From positions 1 through 42,508 of the IMG/VR virus record IMGVR_UViG_3300031963_000320: a DNA stretch of 42,508 bases; one strand, written 5' to 3'. A model generated the notes under the pieces. That model made no database searches. It had not been told where the DNA came from and worked only from the letters and a program-made list of their open reading frames with translations. This stretch comes from a virus. The translations under genes were made by a program, and so were the position numbers. Below, in pieces: positions 7,979 through 15,681 of the stretch (position 1 is its first letter; each line of letters opens with the position of its first letter).

Positions 7979-9868
7979 TTAGCCATAGGAGATCTCAACA
8001 CCCTCAACATGAGCAACCCATCGTATAGTTTCTTCATCTTTACCAGTTACATTTATCTGTAGTGCGCTATTTGAGTTATCGGCAGTAATCTCTACATCAT
8101 AAGCTATATCATCTTTAATATCTGTGCCAAGCGTACTTACGGTGCCAATCAAACTGGTTGTTCCATCTTCATTCTTGATCGCAACTTTACGAATACAATG
8201 AACAGCTTTGCTACCGCCATTAATAATACCAGCGATATTTATTGTAGCAAATAGTGCTTTACCAGATGGTATAGTTAATTGAATACTACTTCCATCTAAA
8301 AATAATGTGGTAGCAGTATTGCTTGAGGTAATATTTCGTAAAACAAAATCCACACGTTGGGCGTCCCCATTATTTGCGAATGATCCAGCAGAGTTTGCTT
8401 CCATACCAAAACGGTCTGCGACAGCATTAAGACCACCATTGACTGAACTGTAGTAACCGCTTGCGGTGTTGTTGAATCCGCCGCTGACTGCGCTGCCAGT
8501 TCCCGCGGCGACGTTAAATGAGCCGCCGCCGACTACGCTGTAGTTGCCGCTAGCGGTGTTGTTGGTACCGCCGCCAACGGTGCTGTACCAGCCGCTGGCG
8601 GTGTTAAATGAGCCGCCACCTACGGTGGCGCATTCTGCGGCGGCTGTGTTAACACCGCCCCCACCGATAGTGCCGCCACCGCCGCTGGCGGTATTGTTCA
8701 AGCCGCCGCCGATTGTACTGAAATTGGCAGTGGCAGAGTTATTATCTCCTCCTCCAACTGTGGCCCTACCACAGAAGCTAAGCGTCGGATCAGAACCACT
8801 AGCGGTATTATTATTTCCTCCACCAACTGCGCTGAACCAGTTGGTGGCAACATTATCTCTTCCGCCATTGATCACGCTGTATTGGCCGCTGGCAGTATTG
8901 TTTTTGCCTCCGGTAATAGCGCTATAAGTTTTGCTAGCGCTGTTCTGTGCGCCGCCACCGACTACGCTGTAGTTGCCACTTGCAGTGTTGTTGCTGCCGC
9001 CACCAACTGTGCTTCGGCCATATTGCGCCCGATTAGTTGCAGTATCACGTTCACCAGAAGTAATGTTGTTTTTGCCGCCGCTAATGGTGCTGTACCAGCC
9101 GCTACTGGTATTATTCATTCCTCCACCAACGGTACTACGAGGAGAGCTACTAGTGTTGTCTGATCCGCCACCAATAACGCTACCATCTCCACTAGCAACC
9201 ATATTGCCACTAGCTCTTATTAGTTGCCAATCAACAGCATAAGTTCCTCTAGGATCTCCACCACCATCTCTTTGTAAAGCTCCATTTCCGCTGGGGCTAA
9301 TAATTATATTACCACTAGAACTACTAATAGTATTATTATCTAAAATAAGATTATCTACACTAATAGACCCTACAACATTTAATCGATTGCCATCAAATGT
9401 TATATTACTTTCAGCATTAATACCAGTACTAGTACCTGTGCTAGTAAGCAATCTATTATCACCACTATTGCTTATGGTTGGAAGCAAACCGCTAACACTA
9501 CTATTAAAATTAGTAATATCGCTGGCAACATGATTATGACCAACAAAACTTACTCCTGATGTACTAATAGTTAAACTATTAAGATTATCATTATAAGATA
9601 TATTAATGCCTGATCCACTAACTAAAAAACCATTTCCTATAATATCTTGTATATCTTCTGGATTAATGACAATATCACCACCATCTCCACCGATATATGG
9701 TAAACTATTCCATGGAGTTATTCCATCTCCTATTTTTAGCTTTTTTGTATCTTTTTCGTAGCCTGGCTCTCCTAGTTTTAGTATCTCTCCACCAGGCTGT
9801 GGTTCGCTTGCTGCCCATTCAGCTGCGGTCCCTCTTCTTAATTTTATTATAGTGTGTTTATTTGACAT
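7979..9868 (-). CDS. Tail fibre / adhesin with YadA-like head repeats
   Basis: 629 residues. The N-terminus (IIKLRRGTAAEWAAS ... KLKIGDGITPWNSLPYIGG, residues 7-61) is the domain seen at the start of many phage fibre and tropism-determinant proteins. Residues 107-131 carry a VGHNHVASDITNFNSSVSGL module shared with the 799-residue fibre upstream. Residues 231-486 are about 16 repeats of 15 residues (VGGGxNNTASGxYSx), the left-handed beta-roll repeat of YadA-type trimeric adhesins. A conserved-looking C-terminal domain follows (residues 490-629). It most likely forms a trimeric receptor-binding fibre. AAAGG precedes the ATG. The repeat block is much richer in G+C than the flanking DNA. Confidence 0.85.
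   Translation of the reverse strand: MSNKHTIIKLRRGTAAEWAASEPQPGGEILKLGEPGYEKDTKKLKIGDGITPWNSLPYIGGDGGDIVINPEDIQDIIGNGFLVSGSGINISYNDNLNSLTISTSGVSFVGHNHVASDITNFNSSVSGLLPTISNSGDNRLLTSTGTSTGINAESNITFDGNRLNVVGSISVDNLILDNNTISSSSGNIIISPSGNGALQRDGGGDPRGTYAVDWQLIRASGNMVASGDGSVIGGGSDNTSSSPRSTVGGGMNNTSSGWYSTISGGKNNITSGERDTATNRAQYGRSTVGGGSNNTASGNYSVVGGGAQNSASKTYSAITGGKNNTASGQYSVINGGRDNVATNWFSAVGGGNNNTASGSDPTLSFCGRATVGGGDNNSATANFSTIGGGLNNTASGGGGTIGGGGVNTAAAECATVGGGSFNTASGWYSTVGGGTNNTASGNYSVVGGGSFNVAAGTGSAVSGGFNNTASGYYSSVNGGLNAVADRFGMEANSAGSFANNGDAQRVDFVLRNITSSNTATTLFLDGSSIQLTIPSGKALFATINIAGIINGGSKAVHCIRKVAIKNEDGTTSLIGTVSTLGTDIKDDIAYDVEITADNSNSALQINVTGKDEETIRWVAHVEGVEISYG
8411..9178 (-). repeat. Tandem 45-base coding repeats (YadA-like, about 16 copies)
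   Basis: In-frame repeats in the fibre gene, each encoding about 15 residues built on VGGGxNNTASGxYS. Two units carry inserts (residues 271-286 and 359-369), giving 23-26 residue spacing. The third-position bases are mostly G or C here, in contrast with the AT-rich surroundings. Divergence between copies is moderate at the DNA level. Confidence 0.9.
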
Positions 9869-9893
9869 ATTTATATACCTTTATTAAATGAAT

Positions 9894-10388
9894 TTATAGT
9901 TGTGCAGCCGCAACAAAGCCTTGGTCAATTTGTTCTTTAGATAAGCCTAGATATTGAGCTAGACTTTCTATTAAAGGATGATTTCGTTCTATATATGGAG
10001 CATATTCCCACTCTATTTTTGTTTTTTCTCTTAATTTTAAATCATTAATTGTATTAATTGCGTCTTCGACACTATTAAGACTAATATTATTATCTATTAA
10101 CCATAATCTTATTTGACGAGCGCTAATAGTTTCTGGAACAACAACTGGAATAGGAACCCAGGTTCTAACTATATCAACGTATGGCTTATCTAAGTTTATA
10201 ATTCTTGCGCTAATATCTTCTATTGTATTTTCTGGTTGAGTAGGACTGTCATTACGAATAATATAATATCCAGCATCTATTAAGATATTAGTATCAAAAG
10301 TTTCGCCAGTAATTGCTGTGCCATTACTAAGAGTTAATGAGGAAGGATAAGAGTTAGTAATTTGCTGATTATTTATATTATAATACAT
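9894..10388 (-). CDS. Phage tail-associated protein with C-terminal 'ARQIRLWL...' domain
   Basis: 164 residues in two parts. The N-terminal part (about 1-80) resembles the neighbouring 89-residue protein: GYYIIRNDSPTQPENTIEDI against GYFSIRTDSPAKPSDAYEEE. The C-terminal part (ISARQIRLWLIDNNISLNSV, then EWEYAPYIERNHPLIESLAQ and LGLSKEQIDQGFVAAAQL) is a domain common at the ends of phage tail proteins near fibre genes. The exact role is not known; an assembly or fibre-attachment role fits the context. Confidence 0.7.
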   Translation of the reverse strand: MYYNINNQQITNSYPSSLTLSNGTAITGETFDTNILIDAGYYIIRNDSPTQPENTIEDISARIINLDKPYVDIVRTWVPIPVVVPETISARQIRLWLIDNNISLNSVEDAINTINDLKLREKTKIEWEYAPYIERNHPLIESLAQYLGLSKEQIDQGFVAAAQL

Positions 10389-10403
10389 TGTACTGCCCTA
10401 TAT

Positions 10404-10673
10404 TTAAATTTCTGTAGAATCTATTACTTGTTTCCATACTCTTATAACGTCAGCATACGGATAATCAATAGTGACCTGTCTTTTTAAGATTTCTTCTTCA
10501 TAAGCGTCAGATGGTTTGGCTGGACTATCCGTTCTGATACTAAAATAACCATGATCAGCCCATAGATTTATGTTATCAGCAGAGTCGAAATTGATATAAA
10601 ATTGACCATCAGACCCAATACTGTTTTTAGGTAATTTACTGATAATAATATTATTTTTTCTATCATAAAACAT
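10404..10673 (-). CDS. Short paralogue of the adjacent tail-associated protein
   Basis: 89 residues matching only the N-terminal half of the next gene (GYFSIRTDSPAKPSDAYEEE and YPYADVIRVWKQV against YVDIVRTWVPI). It stops where the 'ARQIRLW' domain would begin. This looks like a tandem duplication with loss of, or independent gain of, the C-terminal domain. AAGGA lies 7 bases before the ATG. Lies between the 799-residue fibre and the 164-residue protein. Confidence 0.68.
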   Translation of the reverse strand: MFYDRKNNIIISKLPKNSIGSDGQFYINFDSADNINLWADHGYFSIRTDSPAKPSDAYEEEILKRQVTIDYPYADVIRVWKQVIDSTEI

Positions 10674-10683
10674 AATTTATTCC

Positions 10684-13083
10684 TTAGTTGGTTTTTTTGC
10701 CCATATAGTGACCCTGTACTATGCCAACCCCCATACTTCTTAATAAGACTAAATATTTACCAGAAGAAAAAGTTGGTAATGGATTATACCAATCTGTTAC
10801 AAAATTAGAATCAAAAGAAACTGTTGTGGTGGAGGACACCGTTATTTCTAGCATCACATCTACGCTTCTGTTTATTAAATCCCAACCCGTTCCTTCTGTA
10901 AAGTTTACGGCAGAACCATTCAATGTTAACTGTTGAATTTGTCTATCAACATCATAGTTTATAGCAACATTACCGCTAACAGAACCCAGAGATAGTATTG
11001 GTGTTGGTGCCGATAGACCATCTTCTATTATCATATATCTATTATAACTTAATTTACCATTTGAATATAAGACAAGACTATTATCTAATTGATTTGGGCC
11101 AGAACTTGTGTGAAATGTCATTCTAGTAGGAGTATATAAATTAACACCGGTGGGCTCGCCATCTGCTTGTGTTAATATTCTACCAACAACAGAATTCACT
11201 CCACTAGCATTAAGAGTAAATGTTCTGATAACGCTAAGAGTATCATTATTTATAACTCCGGATGGACTATTCAATGTACCCCTGTTTCTGATAAGCTGTA
11301 TTCGTGCTCCGGTGGTAGGCTCTATATTATCATATGCTTCTAAATTACATAGCGCACTTAGTCCAGTATGACCAACACTATTATCATATATTAATTGTAA
11401 AGAACTAGTTAAATCATTAAATCTAAGATAAGTTTCGGCATTAATATCAGTGTTAGCACCACCACTAGTTAATAATCTATTATTACCACTATTAGTTATT
11501 TTTGGTAATAGTCCACTAACAGCACTATTGAAATCAGTAATATCTAAAGACTGGTGTTGATGACCACTAATACTAACATTAGTTCCATTAACACTCAGTG
11601 TTGAAAAATTTCCACTACTACTTGGTATCCACAATGAATTATTGCTATTATATTGTAAAAATTGACCATTAGAAACTCCACTAATAGCCACATTGTGTAA
11701 CTCTTCTAATTCAAAACCATTTTGAACTCTTACTTCTATTATGCCTTCATTTTGATGAGTTCTTATAATAGTACCAATTGCCACCATATGATCGGGAGCA
11801 GATGGTTTCGTTTTTGTTAAGCCTCCAGCAACTGTGGGACTTAAGTATAGAGTAGTTCCATTAACATCTCCAGTTGGGGCAGTAGGATTAAACTGATCAG
11901 TATCTAGTCCGGTTAAAGCTCCAAAAACAATAACTTTCCCGGTACTCATATTACTAATATTTTCTGCTGTTAATCCATAAGTTTTACTACTTGTTAATTC
12001 ACCACTAGCTTGAGCTAAAGAGATTGTGGGCATATCTCCTTGACCACCGTTAATATAAACAGCAGTCATTTTTGGAATTGGCGAACCAGTTTTATTGAAT
12101 ACTGTTGTAACTAAAGATTTAGCCTCATTTAATAATACTCCTGATCCAGTAGCTTCTATGGTATAAACTCCACTAGCATTATTAACATTTATACCAGTGC
12201 CAGACAGTATGTTTTTCACTGGAAGTAATCCGCTAACAGCACTATTAAAGTCTGTTATGTTTGTTGATATATGATTGTGTCCAACAACACTATAGTTGCC
12301 GCTAGGCTGTAACCCTGTAACTGAGATTGTATATGTGTTATTATTAAATGATGAATTAACATATCCAGAACCACTAATGCTTGGTAATAAGCCACTGACG
12401 CTGCTATTAAAATTAGTAATATCATTCGCTGTATGATTGTGTAATTTATCTAAACTATAATCTTTCCAAGATGCTGAAAATATACTATTTCTACTATAAA
12501 CTCTATAAAGATAGACACCAGATAATCTATTATAAAGTGTTCCTCCTATAGAGGTACCATTAAGTCCACCCGCTCCACTAGGCTTAATAACTACATACCA
12601 GTCTCCGTGTGTTGGAGAAGGAGGATCCGAAATTGTAGTTAGTAATGGTGCTGTAAAATCTGTTGGAATTATATATTGGCCGCCAGGTTCAGCAGTCGTA
12701 TTGGTAGCACTTATAATTTGCCATCCTAGCTTATTTTGTGCTGCATATGATGAGGCTGTCAATATTGCTCGACCAAAACTAGTAGAATCAATAATATCTG
12801 TAGAGGGATGAGTATGACCAACCAGACTATAATTACCGCTTGGTTGTAATCCAGTTACGCTAATAGTATATGTATCATCTATTAAGTTAGATGATATATA
12901 ATCACCACCAACAATTGTTATAGGATTGGTTATGCCACTTCCAATTAAATTACTAATTTCACCAAAAGTAATTTTTTTAGTTGTGCCACTACCAGATGGA
13001 TCATCCATAAATACTAAGATATCATCATTAGATAATAATCCACTACCTTCTGGAAGATCTTTAAGTCTTATTATATTAATCAT
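10684..13083 (-). CDS. Large tail fibre protein with GHxH modules
   Basis: 799 residues, glycine/serine/asparagine/threonine-rich and beta-structured. Four modules of the type VGHxHxSxDITDFNSAVSGLLP contain HxH motifs at residues 90-92, 215-217, 269-271 and 508-510. HxH motifs in T4 long-tail-fibre gp37 bind iron between chains, and a similar metal-stapled trimer is plausible here. The segment YTISVTGLQPSGNYS occurs twice (residues 72-86 and 251-265). The N-terminus MINIIRLKDLPEGSGLLSND is a typical phage fibre start. The ATG overlaps the upstream stop as ATGA. Likely a receptor-binding or side-fibre protein. Confidence 0.82.
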   Translation of the reverse strand: MINIIRLKDLPEGSGLLSNDDILVFMDDPSGSGTTKKITFGEISNLIGSGITNPITIVGGDYISSNLIDDTYTISVTGLQPSGNYSLVGHTHPSTDIIDSTSFGRAILTASSYAAQNKLGWQIISATNTTAEPGGQYIIPTDFTAPLLTTISDPPSPTHGDWYVVIKPSGAGGLNGTSIGGTLYNRLSGVYLYRVYSRNSIFSASWKDYSLDKLHNHTANDITNFNSSVSGLLPSISGSGYVNSSFNNNTYTISVTGLQPSGNYSVVGHNHISTNITDFNSAVSGLLPVKNILSGTGINVNNASGVYTIEATGSGVLLNEAKSLVTTVFNKTGSPIPKMTAVYINGGQGDMPTISLAQASGELTSSKTYGLTAENISNMSTGKVIVFGALTGLDTDQFNPTAPTGDVNGTTLYLSPTVAGGLTKTKPSAPDHMVAIGTIIRTHQNEGIIEVRVQNGFELEELHNVAISGVSNGQFLQYNSNNSLWIPSSSGNFSTLSVNGTNVSISGHQHQSLDITDFNSAVSGLLPKITNSGNNRLLTSGGANTDINAETYLRFNDLTSSLQLIYDNSVGHTGLSALCNLEAYDNIEPTTGARIQLIRNRGTLNSPSGVINNDTLSVIRTFTLNASGVNSVVGRILTQADGEPTGVNLYTPTRMTFHTSSGPNQLDNSLVLYSNGKLSYNRYMIIEDGLSAPTPILSLGSVSGNVAINYDVDRQIQQLTLNGSAVNFTEGTGWDLINRSVDVMLEITVSSTTTVSFDSNFVTDWYNPLPTFSSGKYLVLLRSMGVGIVQGHYMGKKTN

Positions 13084-13322
13084 GGGCCTAGTACATCCAC
13101 TGAGACATCACCGCCATCAATATCTCCGCCACCACCATAATAGTAAGTTACATCATCAAATCTGTTATCAAACTTACTTTCAATATTTGTTATAGTAAGA
13201 TTTTTAGGATAATTACCCCTAACTAATCTTTTACTATAAAAACCAGTAGGTAATGCAGAGCAGATAGCATATTTATTATTAATTGGTTTGGTGGGATCAA
13301 TTGCTATAATATCATTAGCCAT
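13080..13322 (-). CDS. Small probable virion protein
   Basis: 80 residues (MANDIIAIDPTKPINNKYAI...) ending in YYYGGGGDIDGGDVSVDVLG, a glycine/aspartate-rich tail. Translation is coupled to the fibre by ATGA. Small proteins with this 'MANDI..IDPT.P....' start occur before fibre genes and may connect the fibre to the baseplate; that is inference. Downstream of a candidate late promoter at 13349-13368. Confidence 0.65.
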   Translation of the reverse strand: MANDIIAIDPTKPINNKYAICSALPTGFYSKRLVRGNYPKNLTITNIESKFDNRFDDVTYYYGGGGDIDGGDVSVDVLGP

Positions 13323-13348
13323 AATTATTTTGCCTTTATTTAATAGAG

Positions 13349-13368
13349 TTATTTAACTATACACCTAA
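13349..13368 (-). promoter_or_regulatory. Candidate phage late promoter
   Basis: Minus-strand TTAGGTGTATAGTTAAATAA in the 42-base gap between the genes at 13365 and 13322; it overlaps the last codon of the upstream gene. Shares GGTGTATA with the other copies and would drive the fibre module. Confidence 0.5.
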
Positions 13369-13682
13369 TGATCAATTCTGTCTTCAAGAGCCTCTAATGT
13401 TTTTCCCAGAGTAGCTATTTGAATCTTAAGTTCGTTCATAACTTCTGTATTTCTTTGTAGTGCGGAAGCGAAGGCTGCTTGTGTTTCTTTATTAATAGCC
13501 AGTCGTTCCATAATAAACTGACGATCTTGATTATATGGACTCTCATTTTTAATTAATTGAGCAACCTCACTTTTTGTGACCATATTACGACCTATGGCAA
13601 CCCAAAAACCCATCATAGTCACAATAATACCAATACTAGTAGTAGCAAGATTTTCCCAGAAATGAATAATAGTATCTGTCAT
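13365..13682 (-). CDS. Membrane-anchored coiled-coil protein
   Basis: 105 residues: one membrane helix at about 12-30 (ATTSIGIIVTMMGFWVAIG), then a long charged helical region with heptad-like spacing (residues 37-105, ending LKIQIATLGKTLEALEDRID). The layout resembles phage holin-associated, haemolysin XhlA-like or i-spanin-like proteins, but the sequence does not decide between them. Located between a 197-residue virion protein gene and the fibre genes. The ribosome-binding site is weak. Confidence 0.65.
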   Translation of the reverse strand: MTDTIIHFWENLATTSIGIIVTMMGFWVAIGRNMVTKSEVAQLIKNESPYNQDRQFIMERLAINKETQAAFASALQRNTEVMNELKIQIATLGKTLEALEDRIDH

Positions 13683-13701
13683 AAATAATAATTCCCATAA
13701 A

Positions 13702-13740
13702 AATATAAGCTAGCGATATTATATACCACTAGCTTATATT
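13702..13740 (-). terminator. Perfect 12-bp inverted repeat, terminator-like, with a late-promoter-like loop
   Basis: Arms AATATAAGCTAG and CTAGCTTATATT (13702-13713 and 13729-13740) enclose 15 bases. On the minus strand the second arm runs into a T-rich stretch (TATATTTTTAT), as in a factor-independent terminator, just after the structural gene that ends at 13772. The 13711-13730 stretch reads AGTGGTATATAATATCGCTA, a weaker relative of the candidate late promoters, so the same element could end one unit and begin the next. Confidence 0.55.
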
Positions 13741-13771
13741 ACACTAAAACTGATTATAAATTCTCAATACA

Positions 13772-14362
13772 TCAGCCAGTTTTTTCTTTATATGTATCAT
13801 TGACAACATTAGATCCTGAAGACATAAATGTTAAATTACCTGGAACAGATCTAGTTGGTAAAGCAGCATTATCGTCTGCAAAAACATCTACGCTCACAAC
13901 AGGATATCCAGATTCGAATTTACCAGTATAGTCATTCCATTTGTTTTCACGAATAGCAGACGTAAAGCGTCTAGTTCTAACGCCTTGAACATAACTACTA
14001 CCATTTTTAACTTTTTGATAATGAATACTATGTATTAAGTTGGGAACCAAGGCTCCACTTAATAAGAAAGTATTAGCTGATCCATTGATATTAGTAGTAA
14101 CTCTTTTTGAAATTGGACCAGGATTGTTATATGCTAATGCGCCAGAACTGTATACTTTGTCAATATCATTAGTATCAACAACAGCAGAACCAAAAACACC
14201 AGCATCATATCTTGAAACTTCTACTCCATCTAAAAGATTTGTATTAGATGCTTTTGCTACAGATCCACCATTTCCGCCAGCACCACTAGCAGTAGCATTT
14301 GGAGGAACTGTATCATATGGATTACCATTAGTTTGAATTGCAACTACTTGTGAAATAGCCAT
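13772..14362 (-). CDS. Probable virion structural protein
   Basis: 196 residues from ATG 14362, where GGAG lies 6 bases upstream; a longer frame to 14413 would run through the candidate promoter and is rejected. The sequence (MAISQVVAIQTNGNPYDTVP) is rich in Gly, Ala, Asn, Ser and Thr, with almost no cysteine, as in capsid- or tail-type proteins. It has its own candidate promoter (14391-14410) and a terminator-like hairpin behind it, which suggests a separately and strongly expressed protein. I do not recognise the family. Confidence 0.68.
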   Translation of the reverse strand: MAISQVVAIQTNGNPYDTVPPNATASGAGGNGGSVAKASNTNLLDGVEVSRYDAGVFGSAVVDTNDIDKVYSSGALAYNNPGPISKRVTTNINGSANTFLLSGALVPNLIHSIHYQKVKNGSSYVQGVRTRRFTSAIRENKWNDYTGKFESGYPVVSVDVFADDNAALPTRSVPGNLTFMSSGSNVVNDTYKEKTG

Positions 14363-14390
14363 TTTTTTCTCCATTAAATTAGGTAAATAA

Positions 14391-14410
14391 TCAATAATTT
14401 TTACACCAAT
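14391..14410 (-). promoter_or_regulatory. Candidate phage late promoter
   Basis: Minus-strand ATTGGTGTAAAAATTATTGA, 29 bases before the structural gene start at 14362. It keeps GGTGTA but has AAAAATTA instead of TATAATA, so it is a weaker match. The rest of the 148-base gap (14411-14510) is very AT-rich with no gene. Confidence 0.45.
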
Positions 14411-14510
14411 CACTCTAAATATATTACATTTTAGAATTAATCAAATAAATATAATCAATTTAAATATTAGTATTTTAGATAAATTTAGAGCCAATTAATA
14501 TAATCACATA

Positions 14511-15671
14511 TTAGGAACAAGAGTATAGAGGTATCTCAATAGTTGTAATATCTGTTACATCATCAAATATAGATCCAGCAATATGAATTTGAACAAATTT
14601 AAGACCATCATTATCTAAAACTGCGGAACATATTAATGGAATAACATTACCATTCGTAACTTCAGTATCGTCCAAGCCTCTATTTCCAGAAATATTATTA
14701 ACCAAACAGTCAGTTATTGGTATAATAATATTGTTAGTAGCAAGAGGAGTATAATTTATAGATACTTTTTTAAACGCTAAAGCGTTAGATTGTGAAAAAG
14801 TTACATTTGTTAGAACATCTCCTACCGCATATTCATTAGGTACATAAGTTGGAATGGGATCCTGAGATCCACATAGTTGAACAGGAATATTAAATGGTAT
14901 TTTTTCAGATATCACTGTAAAAGGTAATCTTCCTATGGTAAAGTTTAATGCGGAGCTTAAACTACCAGTTGGAGACATATAGACATCTAAAATTACCTGT
15001 AAGCCAATACAAACATCTTCACATTCTTCCTTAGTATCATAAAGAACTACCGGATCTCTATGAGGAAATATAGAGTCTAAAACATTTTGTGGTATAGTAT
15101 GAAATTTTCTGCATTTTTTAATCGATAAGAATGGATGATTAGAATCTTCTGGTCCTAAACATGTCCAACGAATACAACGAGCAGGAAAGAACACCCCGAT
15201 ACCGCCGGTCGGCTCACCATCGGGGTCGAGTAAATTTTCATTAACTTCATCAAGCTTATTTTGAGCTAATTGCATAATTTCATTAATATAGTTTTGATCA
15301 GCATTTTTGCAATTATCATCTTCTGAGCATAGCCAAGGCATAGTTTCGACTACTTGAGGTGGTCGTGGCGAACCATCAGGATTATTTGCTGCGCTAAAAA
15401 AATATTTTAAAGTTAATGTTTCATTGTCTGTTTTCCAATATCGATCTTCATTATTCAGTTCTGGAATATTTTCTAAATCTACACAATCATAATATAATAT
15501 TGGTTTGTTTTCGTCATCCTTTTTTATTTCCCATGTTCTATGGTTAGAGCAATCTGCTTCAAAATGATAAACACAAAACTTTTCACACTCTTTACAATTG
15601 TTATCAACTGAACATAATTTACGATTACGATTGAGTTTATTATAATAAAGCTTTTGTCTTGACCTATTCAT
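14511..15671 (-). CDS. Cysteine-rich hypothetical, probable virion protein
   Basis: 386 residues, not recognised. The N-terminal half is rich in cysteines in short groups (CSVDNNCKECEKFC, CSEDDNCKN, CIRWTCLGPE, KKCRKFH, YDTKEECEDVC), a pattern of small disulfide- or metal-held modules. The C-terminal half (about 230-386) is beta-rich with few charges. The position between head/tail-like genes and fibre genes suggests a structural or adhesion role. The 5' end is basic (MNRSRQKLYYNKLNRNRK). No signal peptide. Confidence 0.68.
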   Translation of the reverse strand: MNRSRQKLYYNKLNRNRKLCSVDNNCKECEKFCVYHFEADCSNHRTWEIKKDDENKPILYYDCVDLENIPELNNEDRYWKTDNETLTLKYFFSAANNPDGSPRPPQVVETMPWLCSEDDNCKNADQNYINEIMQLAQNKLDEVNENLLDPDGEPTGGIGVFFPARCIRWTCLGPEDSNHPFLSIKKCRKFHTIPQNVLDSIFPHRDPVVLYDTKEECEDVCIGLQVILDVYMSPTGSLSSALNFTIGRLPFTVISEKIPFNIPVQLCGSQDPIPTYVPNEYAVGDVLTNVTFSQSNALAFKKVSINYTPLATNNIIIPITDCLVNNISGNRGLDDTEVTNGNVIPLICSAVLDNDGLKFVQIHIAGSIFDDVTDITTIEIPLYSCS

Positions 15672-15681
15672 AGTAGTTTTT

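Noticed and set aside
7966-7982. CTAAAC/GTTTAG hairpin after the adhesin fibre gene as a terminator
   Set aside because: Only 6 AT-rich base pairs, and the T-rich run lies about 30 bases further on.
8411-9178. Regular repeats resembling a CRISPR array
   Set aside because: The repeats are in frame, encode a 15-residue protein repeat and have no unique spacers between identical repeats.
8544-9242. Long open frames on the plus strand opposite the fibre repeats
   Set aside because: They are proline/alanine/valine-rich mirror frames of the GC-rich repeats, lack ribosome-binding sites and oppose a well-supported fibre gene.
13363-14413. Longer versions of several genes (for example 14413, 4057, 5654, 32542, 41543, 39911)
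   Set aside because: The upstream extensions use TTG or lack ribosome-binding sites, while internal ATGs have GGAG-type sites or ATGA coupling.
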